Shown piece by piece: positions 54,964-64,000 of a stretch of 64,000 bases of DNA. The DNA comes from Corynespora cassiicola (taxonomy: Eukaryota; Ascomycota; Dothideomycetes; Pleosporales; Corynesporascaceae). The notes under the pieces were generated by a model that had not been told where the DNA came from, did no database searches, and saw only the letters and a list, made by a program, of their open reading frames with translations. Made by a program: the position numbers and the translations under genes. Numbering within the stretch: the stretch's first letter is position 1; every line of letters starts with the position of its first letter. Location of the stretch: NCBI GenBank assembly GCA_022059125.1, contig JAEUWY010000002.1, forward strand, positions 2,418,001-2,482,000, given 5' to 3'.

Positions 54964-56358
54964 ATGCCGTCCTTCTACCCCCGCCACATGCCCCGGCAGC
55001 TTCCTCTCACGCCGCCAGAGTTTGTGCCAAGCTACCACACTGGATGTGGAGGAATGCCTTACCAGCAGTCCGCCTACTCCGGCCAGCCGGGCATTCGCCA
55101 GCAGGACGACGGCTACGATTTCGCAGACCGCTACGGCCAGCTCGCCATCGCCATGCCACCCATGTACCCGCAAGCCGGCACCTACCTGAGCAATGCGCCC
55201 CCGAGTCTGCCGCCCCCGAGCTCCTTTTACGAGCCCGTAGGTGCCCCCATCCTTCCCCCTATGCGCGGACGCAGCATGGCTGAGTCAGCTCTACAGCAGC
55301 AACAGCAGCAGCAGCAGCAACGCGCTCAGGAAATGAGCCAGCGCGCCCACCAGCAGGCCAAGGAGGAGAAGCCTGTGGGCGGTGTCTCTGCGAAGCTCGA
55401 CTACGACATGGACGTCATGACCGACTTTGTCTGCGAGATGGCGCATCAATTGATTACGCCCGGTCGCGTCATGCCCTCTTCCTTCCGTAGATGGGTCTTC
55501 CAGGTTCTCTCCGCGACGAGGCTGCCCTCGGCAACCATCCTGCTCAGCATGTTCTACCTGTCGACGCGCATGCCCATGCTGTCGGGCCAGCAGAGGCACG
55601 ATTCCCATTTGTTCCGCCTTCTCACCATTGCTTTGGTGCTCGGCAGCAAATTCCTGGATGATAACACATTCATCAACCGCTCCTGGTCAGAGGTCAGCGG
55701 CATCTCCGTCGCCGACCTCAACAACGCCGAGATGGAGTGGCTCGTCGCCATCGACTTCAAGCTCCACCGCGATCCCGCCGAGCATCAGGGCTGGAACACC
55801 TGGTCGGACCACTGGAAGGACTACCAGACCCACGCCGCTGCTCGCGTCAACCGCCCCGGCAAGTTGAGCCCCATCGACACGTCGGTGCAGCGCCAGCGCG
55901 GCATGAACCAGAACAAGCCGCTGCCGCCGCTGCCCATGCAGCAGGCCTTCAACCCGCCGCCGTACGAGTTCACGCCCAAGTCGGCGCAGCCCCCGTACAG
56001 CAACGGCTCGTCATACTCGCAGTACGACCCATGGCGATCCGCAAACGATCACTCCCCTGCCTCTGCTCCCACCACGGGCCCGACTACCCCAGAGTATTAC
56101 GGAGCGGCGGGACCTTGGGCACCGGCTGAGGGATACTCGCGTCGCACCATGTTCGGCTACCCATCCCTGTCTCAGCCCACGCCTTCCCAGCCTCATCAGC
56201 AGCAGCCATCCAACTACGGACCCCCTGCCTACTCGGCCCAGTACAACCCACCTGTCTGGAACAACCACGGCGTTAACTGTGCTTGCATGTATTGCGCCCA
56301 GAGGCACCCGTCGTACCTGATGGCTCCTGGATTCGGTCCCCAGGCTGTTGCCGTCTAG
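54964..56358 (+). CDS. CLG1-like cyclin (Pho85-type cyclin)
   Basis: Intronless, 464 aa. Cyclin of the Clg1/Pcl group that partners Pho85-type CDK and in yeast promotes Rim15-linked quiescence and ageing responses. Residues about 1-108 are Pro/Tyr/Gln-rich. A poly-Gln run (about 111-119) follows. The cyclin box spans about 145-275: VMTDFVCEMAHQLI, WVFQVLSATRLPSATILLSM, HLFRLLTIALVLGSKFLDDN, FINRSWSEVSGISVADLNN and EMEWLVAIDFKL. The C-terminal 190 residues are Pro/Ser/Tyr-rich, disordered, and end with a conserved Cys-containing tail (CACMYCAQRHPSYLMAPG). Long leader with upstream ORFs suggests translational control. Nuclear/cytosolic. Confidence 0.88.
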   Translation: MPSFYPRHMPRQLPLTPPEFVPSYHTGCGGMPYQQSAYSGQPGIRQQDDGYDFADRYGQLAIAMPPMYPQAGTYLSNAPPSLPPPSSFYEPVGAPILPPMRGRSMAESALQQQQQQQQQRAQEMSQRAHQQAKEEKPVGGVSAKLDYDMDVMTDFVCEMAHQLITPGRVMPSSFRRWVFQVLSATRLPSATILLSMFYLSTRMPMLSGQQRHDSHLFRLLTIALVLGSKFLDDNTFINRSWSEVSGISVADLNNAEMEWLVAIDFKLHRDPAEHQGWNTWSDHWKDYQTHAAARVNRPGKLSPIDTSVQRQRGMNQNKPLPPLPMQQAFNPPPYEFTPKSAQPPYSNGSSYSQYDPWRSANDHSPASAPTTGPTTPEYYGAAGPWAPAEGYSRRTMFGYPSLSQPTPSQPHQQQPSNYGPPAYSAQYNPPVWNNHGVNCACMYCAQRHPSYLMAPGFGPQAVAV

Positions 56359-58547
56359 GAAGCCTTCGGCTTTTCCCTTCCGACACGCGAAAACACTTCA
56401 TGTTTGCCGGTTTTTATCAAAATCTCCAGACAAGAGTAGTTTCACGGTCGGCTCATGAGGTTGAAAATTTCCTTTTTTCCTTTTTCCTAGCATGCTCCGT
56501 CCTGGCGGCTCGCATCCCCTGCCTCGATTTTCCAGATTGCATCGACGACTCCGTCCAACTTCGACCGATACATATTCGACATACGATTTATCCCAGCGAT
56601 TCATCTGTCCAAAAAAGTTGCCTGTTTATCACCCCTCCCGGTTTCCTGGTTTTTTCTTCCTCCCTTTTCTGGATTCGCTTCTCCTGCTTCGGCCTAGCAT
56701 GGTTGCGGAATGCATGCCCCATCGATCGTTCTTCGCTTGTAGCCAGGCTTCAACGACCCGATCCGGAAGTCCCTTCCACTGAGGCGCGCATCGGTTTTCT
56801 TGTCGCTATTTCAAATGCATATCGGCGCCCCTCCGGATCTGATCAAAAGCACCAGGCTTGCGACCATCTTGCATGATAGATTTCCTTACGTTTCACATTC
56901 TGCGGCACCCGTCCTCCTGTTATTACCCGTTCTTTTTTCTGTTCTAGACATTGGGTTGTCCATGGTTCATCGGGCGCACTTCGAGCGAATTTACGGGATC
57001 ACGGCGTTCTCTGTCCTTTGGGTGGCCACGGTGCCACGGCGATGTCCTTCACATTCCACAGGCGGCACTCCGCGCTTCGGGCGTAGGGTCTTGTGTCGCC
57101 GTTTTTTTTTTTCATTTTCACGATTACTACCCGTCTTCGCACCACACACCATAAAGATTGGCTTGGGGATATTCACTGCTGCACTGGGTTAATGGTTTCT
57201 TTGTTTTTTCTAAACTTCTTCGGAACACAAGAGGTGGCTCCTGTTGGGGATGGATGGTTATACCCTATTGCTCGTCGTTCTTGTATTGGGTCCCGGTTGG
57301 ACATATATGGCCACGCAACGTGTCCCGGACGGACGGACGGACGGACCTGGTCGGCCTTTTTTTCCCCGCTGCCCTTCGCAGTCGAGCGAGCCATTCTTCG
57401 GGAGTTGCACATTTGATGTCTTTTTGTTCTTCTTTCCTTTTTCTTTGTGCCCACCGGCCTTAACGACTCTTCTTCGCCCTTCCCCCTTCTTAGTGGCCGT
57501 TTCCGTTTTCTCCGCTCTAGTCGGATTGTAATTAATGGATGGCATTTGGTCAAAAACAAATGATGGGGCAACAACAAATTTTTCTTCTTCTCTGTTTCCA
57601 ATGGTTCTTGGGTGGTGGGAAAATGAGCCTTGCTGATTGACACTTTGTTGAACTGCTACTTGTTCTTCTTCTTTTGCTCCCTTTTTGAGGTTTCTGGATC
57701 CCCCACTTCCCCCGCCTTCTTATTGTTTTGGTTCTTCTTTTTTCCTTTTTTTCTCACTTTGGTTGTTTTCTATGTTTACTGGATGATTAGTCGAATACCA
57801 CTGCACTTGGCCTTTTTTGCACTGCACAGCACAACACCCACCACTCCATTTAGCACATTATATACACACAGACACCGGCACGTCATCATCATCATCATCA
57901 TATACACTGAGATTTTAAGATTTTTTTTGGGAGGCCATCTAGTAGGGAGCGGGGAAATTCAAGTGGTTCTTTCTACCATATTTTGCTTTGGTCGATTGAT
58001 TGGTTGTATTCCGATTTTTCTTGTCGTGGGAGGGAGTGTATTATTGATGAGAGCTATCCAGCTGCGTAGCTGAGAAAAGGCGAGGATGCATAGGCCAGAG
58101 TGTGAGAGAATGAGAATGAGAATTGATCGACAAAGCGTTGAATGTGCAACTGTGAGGATGTGATGCCAATGTTTAGTTACCTACCTACCGTGATTTGGGC
58201 GCTCTGGAATGGAATGCGAGGGGAGGCACGTCACATGACCCACCCGCTCGCTGTGGCCCCCGGCCCATGGAGAGGGAGAGAGAGGTGAGGGGACCGGACC
58301 CGACCGCGGAGAGAAGTGATGGGTCATGCGCATGGGCGAGGCGAGGCGTGCCTGGCCTGTTGTGCCCGCAGAAGATGACAAACGTGCCGCTCCGTGTGTC
58401 GCTTGTGGAGCTCCACACACCTCACCTCGCAGCACGCACGCACGCACGCAGGCCTGTACGCCAATCCAAGAATTTTTTTTCTTCCTTTCCCTGGATCCGC
58501 GGGCGAGATTGGGGATGGGAAAGGAAAGGGTCTAGCCTTCCTCGTTC

Positions 58548-58581
58548 CCTCGTTCCCTCGCTCGCTCGCTCGCTCGCTCGC
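58548..58581. repeat. (CTCG)n microsatellite
   Basis: CTCGTTCC copies followed by about six uninterrupted CTCG/GCTC units. Confidence 0.85.
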
Positions 58582-59321
58582 CGAGAGAAGCCTGGTCTGG
58601 CCGGCATGGCCGGTCGGCTGGTCGGTCGGCTGCCGTGCCTAGGTAGCTAGCTGGCTAACCTTGATGATGTGGTATACCTCGGGATGGGCTGGGATTGGAA
58701 GGCAGGGTTTTGCTGGGGATGGGGGACTGGGACCTGTGTGGGAGCGGGAAGAGAGAGAGAGAGAGGGCAAGGGAGAGGGGAAAAGAGGGCAGGCAGATAG
58801 GTGGCGGGGATGCAACGCTGGCCCACTGCTACCATCCATACCACGGCGGCTTGCGGGTTTCTGTCAGTATTGATTCAGAGGTCGAGGCAATTCTGCTTCC
58901 GAGGAGGAGGCTGGTTGGATGGTTCTCGGCCGGCGAACTGAGCTCGACCTGGATCAGATGGGATGAGGACGGGAGCGGGAAAATGGTGATGCCAGACTCT
59001 GCCATGTCGCACGCCCATGGTGTGAAGCCCCCCAAGTGCCGATGCCATGCGCGACATCCGCTCGCGCCATTGGATCAACGCAAACGCATTTTTTTTCTTG
59101 CAAAAGTGGGGCTGCGCGAAGGATTCCTCGTAGTCTAATCCTGTCCCGTCCTGCACATCTTTTTTCGGTGGACGTGCGTGCGTGCGTGCATGTGGAGGCG
59201 CGGCCCTTTTCTGATGTGGTGAGAGGGAAGAGAGCGTGGGATGGGTGGAGTGGGGTTCGGGGATGAATCGGACAGGGACGGACGGAGGGGATGCCTGAGG
59301 TTGGAGGGTGTGGCGGGGCGT

Positions 59322-59361
59322 GGGCGGGTGTGGCTGGTGTGGCTGGTGTGGCTGGTGTGAC
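59322..59361. repeat. Decanucleotide tandem repeat (GTGTGGCTGG)n
   Basis: Nearly four copies of a 10-bp unit, the last with TGACTGG. Confidence 0.85.
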
Positions 59362-60166
59362 TGGGGGAGAGCGTTGGTAGGCGGAGTTTAGAGCATGTGG
59401 ATTCGGGGATTAAGAGAGATGCGAGCGAGGCTGAGCCAAGGGAAGGTGTGGCGGTGCAGCTGCTCGACGGATGCCGGACGAATATCGTGTTTGTGCACAG
59501 GGCGGCTGGGGTGGACGAAACATGGTGGGTGTGGTGTGGTGAGACTGATGGATGCATCGTGTTGAGGAGGGCCCCTGGATGCGTCGTCGTGGATGGCTGA
59601 TGGCGGCCTACCACGAGGACTGCTGAGTCATGTCCGTCGTCTGCTTTGTTGTTGGGCTGCTGAGGCTTCGCGCAGAGCCCGCATGCATGGCTGCTGGAAC
59701 CGAGCCCAGAGGCGTTTGAGGTCAGCCGTTTACTCAATTCAGCCTGGTCCTGGCGGGCAGGCCTGGAGAGTCGGGGGGGGTTGCTGGGCCCGCTGGCAGT
59801 GGGAGTTTGGTTCTCAGGAGAAGCCGGCAGCGTTGAGTAGAGTACAAGTACGCTGTGACGGTGGACTTGCTCGGCTGCTCACCCTCGGTCGGGCCGTGTT
59901 CAGGTGGTCGCTTCCCATGGCATGCCGTCGTGCTGGCCGCATCCGTCCCTGGCATTACTGGAACGGGGTTGGCCTCGGATCGGAGCCGGGCCATCTCAGG
60001 CCCCGACAGGCGACGTCCAACCCGGCCCATGTCGTCACCACCGGGCCAATGACAGCCGTCTCGCGTCCGCAACGCGCTCCTTCACCTCCATTATCTCCGC
60101 GCTCACCCGCATCAATGAGGAGACGTGTTTGTCCGTGAGCCAAGGGAGGCTTTGTGCGCGTGAGAT

Positions 60167-61999
60167 ATGACTTGTCCCAGGCCCTCTCCCGTGTCCATAT
60201 ATCGGCGCGCCATGCCCGCTGCTGGCCAGGGTCTGATGTTCGCATCTTTGACGCGTTGTTGCCCGCGCACGTCACAACCACTCTCGTCATCCTTTGCGAC
60301 TCTGACCACGGCTTCGAGGAAAAGGGCCTCCACCACGACTGTTAGGGCTAGTGAAATATTTCATTCCTCATTGCTTTCGACACAAAGGCTTTTGTCCGCT
60401 TCCAAGGCGTCAAAACACTCCGCCTCCGCCTCCGCCTCTGCCAAACGCAACCACTCCTCGTCAGCCTCGTCCAGCAAAACCCGCTTCTGGCGCACTCCCC
60501 GCTTCTCTTCGTCCGCGACCGTGAGAATGAGCTCCATCACCGCCACAGCCGCCGGCATCGGATCCGCGGGCCTGTATGCCGTCGTCAGCAATCCCGCCCA
60601 GGTGGGCGCGCAGCCCGAGGACGCGGCGGACAAGAAACATCACCTCAAATGCGGAAAGGGCTTTACAAATCCCTGGGATAGCTTCACCGAACTGACGACA
60701 TGGCAAATCTCAAAGATGATGATGGGGTACGTCGGTTTCTTGCAATGTTTTTCTTCTTTGTCAGTCAACATGTGGGGAGCTTCAAGAGCTGGGGGTCAAG
60801 CAAGGGGTATTCGAGGGCCAATGGGAAAGTTGGGATAGCAAATTCGGGACTATAAAACCTCAAGACTGGAAATTCAATATAGAGCAACTCAAGACTGACA
60901 TTCCCGCCAGGCGTAGATTTTCCGGCCAAGCACACAACCCCGACACGTCTCTCTGTACCGTCCCTACCCAGACGCCCTCATTCCTCCCCTCCCGCTCGAC
61001 CCCCAAACTCCGCGCAACTTGGCTCGGTCACGCATGCTACTATGTCGAATTTCCCTCGGGATTCCGCGTGCTTTTCGACCCCGTCTTCGAAGACTGCTGC
61101 TCCCCCATCAACCTCAAGTTTCTGAAGCGTTATACCCCTCCACCCTGCGAAATCGAAGATCTTCCTGTAGTAGACGCAGTAGTAATCAGCCACAACCACT
61201 ACGATCACTTGAGTTATCCCACCATCCAGCGCATTCAAAAGAGATTCCCCGACGCGCATTTCTTTGCGCCTCTGGGCAACAAGAAATGGTTTTTGGCCTC
61301 TGGCGTGCAGAATGTCACCGAGCTTGACTGGTGGGAGAGCAGGGACGTGACGCTCACCAAGAATGGCGAGAAAGTAGAGGTAGGCACAGGCAGTGCCGAT
61401 ACTGAAGGAAGCATCAGAGCCACCATTGGAGCACTGCCCTGCCAGCACGTCAGTGCCCGCACGCCCTTTGACAAATGCCAGACTCTGTGGGCGAGCTGGA
61501 GCGTCGAGTCCGGCGGTGCAAAAGTGTGGTTCGCCGGGTGCGTACTTTTCCCCTATCCCACCACCCCAACCCCCAGAGTACGCCCGTATTAATGCTTTCC
61601 AGCGACACGGGCTACCGCTCCGTCCCTGCCGTCCCGAAAGGCGCCGACGACTACGGCCCCGACTACGCCCACCTCCCCCACTGCCCCGCCTTCGCCCAGA
61701 TCGGCGAGCACCGCGGTCCCTTTGACCTCGGCCTCATCCCCATTGGCGCCTACGAGCCCCGCTTCGTCATGTCGCCCATGCACGCCAACCCAAAGGACTC
61801 GGTCAATATCTTTGTCGACACCAAGTGCAAAAAGGCCCTGGGCATGCACTGGGGTACGTGGGTGCTTACCGAGGAGGACGTCATGGAGCCGCCGCGGAAG
61901 CTGGAGGAGGCGCTCGAGTGGAAGGGTGTGGAAAAGGGGAGGTTTGGGGTGGTGGGATTGGGGGAGAGTAAGGAGTTTGAGAGTGGAGAGAAGGCGTAG
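60167..61999 (+). CDS. NAPE-PLD-like mitochondrial hydrolase (FMP30 type)
   Basis: Zinc metallo-beta-lactamase-fold phosphodiesterase that would cleave N-acylphosphatidylethanolamine to N-acylethanolamide and phosphatidate. Three exons: 60167-60726, 60911-61537 and 61603-61999, phase-consistent, 527 aa from the first ATG. ATGs at 60212 and 60236 are alternatives; the latter starts a strong Arg/Ser mitochondrial presequence ([11 protein letters not shown]). The metal site is SHNHYDHL (HxHxDH), with further ligands around [23 protein letters not shown] and the final [33 protein letters not shown] is the NAPE-PLD-type lead strand. The Ser-rich stretch after the presequence (residues about 75-120) is unusual. 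Yeast Fmp30 is mitochondrial, and this agrees with the presequence. Confidence 0.9.
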
Positions 62000-63579
62000 G
62001 GGGGTGTTTGCTTCGAAAGATTTGTAAGATTTTTGGATATATACCTTGTAGAATCGTTGGGTGGTAAATTAGGGGATTAGATCTATTGTATGTCTCTGCT
62101 CTTTCTTGGGCAATGGGATGATTAACATCATTTATGGGCCTTGAGATGCTCTCTTATTATAGGCTGATGACAGGTCTCGTTTCTTAGTGTATAGCCAATG
62201 CTTACTGTGTTTAATCAAGGAGCAAATCATATCAAGTACAAACAGAGTATCCAACGAAGCGAATGGTTTCGAACGAACGGTCTAAAAAGCGTGGCTCTTT
62301 TGACCACGCTGCTTCTAATTATCCTAAAAGATGGTTTCCAATCTTCACGTGAGACTTCTTCGGATATACTTTAGTCCCTTCTTTCCACTACCTTTATAGT
62401 AATTATGCCAAGGAAGAGTTTAGACTGAAGTGCAATTCTAGTAACTTGGCGACTTTTATTTTCTCAAATACATACAGGAGGCTCATCTTTCACGGCGTAA
62501 ATTACCAAGTTCCACGCCAAACGGTTCCATTTCTCTATCAATATCAAAACTGTACAAATATCAGGAGACACTGCGTGGAACTCGGCTAGGTCTCACAGTT
62601 CCAAGCGAACTTTCTCAGCTCCCTAGCAAGGATATGGACACTAATGCTTCGGTTTCCAATCGGGTTGATAAAGGCACGGCAGCTTTGGTCGACTGCTTTG
62701 AGCAATTAGCTTTGAGAATAAGTGCACTGCCGTAGTGCATTCTTACAAATGACCGAACCGGTGTCTGCTGGTCACCAGACCCACCATCCGACTTCTGCTC
62801 TGTAGAAGCACCCTTCTCGATCGAACAGTCGACGTGCATTAACAAAAATCGAAAAAATCCACAAAAGGCAGACAATGCACGAAACAGGAAGATGTGTGTT
62901 TGATAAACAGTGTAGTGCTACGTTTTGAGTCATGCGGAACGTGGCGGAACTCCAAGACCTGCCAAGCACCCCTAAGCACCTGCTACGTTGACTTTAAATT
63001 GCGATGACCGCGAAAAGGCGGTACTTTGAGGAGAATTACACCGCCCACTTTCATCTCCGAGTCGAATCATACTCAGATGCGCATGAGTTCCATGTTAGGG
63101 AGCTAATTTTAGCGCCGTATGGAGCGTCGATCATCGGCCGTACATCTCTGGAGTCGGTAGCTGAAGATCAGTGCGAATCATCAACACTCGTTTGAAGATC
63201 AAGGAGCCATTTGGTCGTCTCTATACCCTGCCATGCTGATCATTGGAAGAGCAAAAATATTTGGCCCAGGGAAGCGTCGGAGTGTTCACAAAAGGCGCCA
63301 GTCCTATGGGACAGTGTATGTCTCTCGCGGATAGGAGAGTCATCGGCGCTTTCTTCGGGAGCTGCCCCACGACGTTTCTTGGGTTGCCCTCGGAGGGAAC
63401 GGGACGGTATCGAACTCTATTCGTGCCCAAGACTGCATGGTAAAGGGGAGGGTATAAATCAAATGCCTCCCTCTGCACTGACTATGATCTCAAGGCTCAG
63501 TTCTCTGCCTGCACAGTCACTCGTTTACCTTGCCTTTTTTTTGACAGGCGTCCAATCATTCACATAAGGTTAATTGAAG
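62000..63579. other. Intergenic, 1.6 kb, AT-rich
   Basis: Nothing identifiable. 3' flank of the FMP30-like gene and promoter of the galactose-oxidase-like gene. Confidence 0.5.
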
Positions 63580-64000
63580 ATGTATTCCTACACCAATGTC
63601 GCGCTGTCTCTTTTGCCTTTCCTTTTACCAACAACGTCAGCCCAAGGAGAATGGGGGCCCGTCGTCGAGCTCCCCATCATCCCCGCGGCGGCGTACATTG
63701 TACCTGATACACCCAAAGCCGAGCGAATAATGTTTTTTTCAGCATATTCTCCGTTCGCTGCTGGAGGATCCCATGGCATGACCGCCTTTGTCGAGTACAA
63801 CTATGTCACTGGAGAGACCATCTCGCGGCGAATCAACAACACCCAGCACGACATGTTCTGCCCTGGCATGAACTACCAGGCCGACGGGAGCGTCATCATC
63901 ACCGGAGGATCCAACGCGGAGGTAACCACCATCTACGAGCCCGACACGAACACGTACAGACGCGGCTCCGACATGCAAATCCCCCGCGGCTACCAAACCT
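63580..64000 (+). CDS. Galactose-oxidase-like copper radical oxidase (AA5), 5' part
   Basis: Partial; runs off the right edge after 140 codons. A signal peptide (about 1-21, VALSLLPFLLPTTSA) leads directly into the catalytic kelch domain: GEWGPVVELPIIPAAAYIVP, FFSAYSPFAAGGS and NNTQHDMFCPGMNYQADGSV. The Cys in MFCPG is the one that forms the Cys-Tyr cross-link cofactor in galactose oxidase. GGSNAEVTTIYEP and MQIPRGYQT follow the same order as galactose oxidase. The N-terminal carbohydrate-binding (CBM32) domain of the Fusarium enzyme is absent. Secreted Cu enzyme oxidising a primary alcohol to aldehyde with H2O2 release. Substrate (galactose or other alcohol) is undecided. Confidence 0.88.
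   Translation, partial: MYSYTNVALSLLPFLLPTTSAQGEWGPVVELPIIPAAAYIVPDTPKAERIMFFSAYSPFAAGGSHGMTAFVEYNYVTGETISRRINNTQHDMFCPGMNYQADGSVIITGGSNAEVTTIYEPDTNTYRRGSDMQIPRGYQT

Larger units (their letters stand above)
56359..60166. other. 3.8-kb intergenic with simple repeats
   Basis: No gene I can support. The first 1.7 kb is T-rich and is probably CLG1-like 3' UTR and flank, with a CAT trinucleotide run near 57880-57900. From about 58200 it is GC-rich with (ACGC)n at about 58433-58449, a (CTCG)n run at about 58548-58581, a polypurine block at 58740-58790 and a TGGCTGGTG-type decamer array at about 59325-59360. The last few hundred bp should be the promoter of the FMP30-like gene. Confidence 0.5.

Noticed and set aside
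57630..58073. 147-codon frame with many Phe and Leu, membrane-like
   Set aside because: T-rich 3' flank gives Phe/Leu/Ile by composition; an Ile run derives from a CAT microsatellite.
1..64000. CRISPR arrays or bacterial operons
   Set aside because: Spliceosomal introns, intron-bearing tRNA genes and eukaryotic ribosomal proteins show a fungal nuclear genome; the tandem repeats found lack spacer structure.

Overview
The window is nuclear DNA of a filamentous ascomycete (Pezizomycotina). The evidence is short GT-AG introns (mostly about 50-110 nt) with CTAAC/CTGAC-type branch sites, and fungal-type ribosomal protein, profilin, Tyr1 and cyclin genes. Fungal-only families are also present: HeLo, DUF6594, Pyr4-like terpene cyclase and Zn2Cys6. 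I cannot place it more precisely from sequence alone.

Layout. The left flank (1-16.5 kb) is mostly GC-rich housekeeping DNA: the 5' end of an unknown gene, an RNPS1-like SR protein, profilin, ribosomal proteins uS11 and eS30, a metallophosphoesterase and prephenate dehydrogenase (TYR1). Set into it is a small accessory island (5.9-10.6 kb) with a 795-aa protein of unknown function and a HeLo-domain protein fused to a kinase fold that lacks its catalytic aspartates. The middle (about 17-48 kb) is AT-richer, gene-poor accessory DNA. The right flank (49-62 kb) returns to GC-rich housekeeping DNA: RPL7, a CLG1-like Pho85 cyclin behind a very long repeat-rich leader region, and an FMP30/NAPE-PLD-like hydrolase. 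A galactose-oxidase-like gene runs off the right edge.

The middle region has four parts. (1) 17.5-22.6 kb is the wreck of what looks like a DMOA-type meroterpenoid cluster. It holds an intact O-methyltransferase and an almost complete Pyr4/PaxB-type membrane terpene cyclase. The cyclase abuts an orphan piece of a non-reducing PKS (tail of AT plus the product-template domain, one in-frame stop), which abuts the N-terminal half of a P450. Both joints look like rearrangement breakpoints. (2) 24-30 kb has a secreted GH18-like protein, an 82-bp tandem repeat, an allantoate-permease-family transporter, and two intron-containing tRNA-Gly genes only 10 nt apart, with the only good Pol III terminator after the second. 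(3) 30.6-34.5 kb has a caspase-like protein divergent from a tiny three-exon gene, followed by a DUF6594 membrane protein. (4) 34.7-43.1 kb holds an SDR, a pyridoxal-reductase-like AKR, an SRPBCC/START-fold protein, an NmrA-like reductase and a Zn2Cys6 regulator broken by one TAG codon. This resembles a tailoring or redox cluster without a backbone synthase. Next come a decayed RAI1-like-family gene (44.8-45.6 kb), a CFEM-like cell-surface protein, and a frameshifted orphan gene (47.9-48.7 kb).

Working together: the housekeeping genes are independent. The only plausible functional groups are the broken meroterpenoid set, the SDR-AKR-SRPBCC-NmrA-regulator set, and, more loosely, cell-death-like proteins (HeLo-pseudokinase, caspase-like). 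All exon boundaries were read by eye from splice signals and reading-frame continuity.
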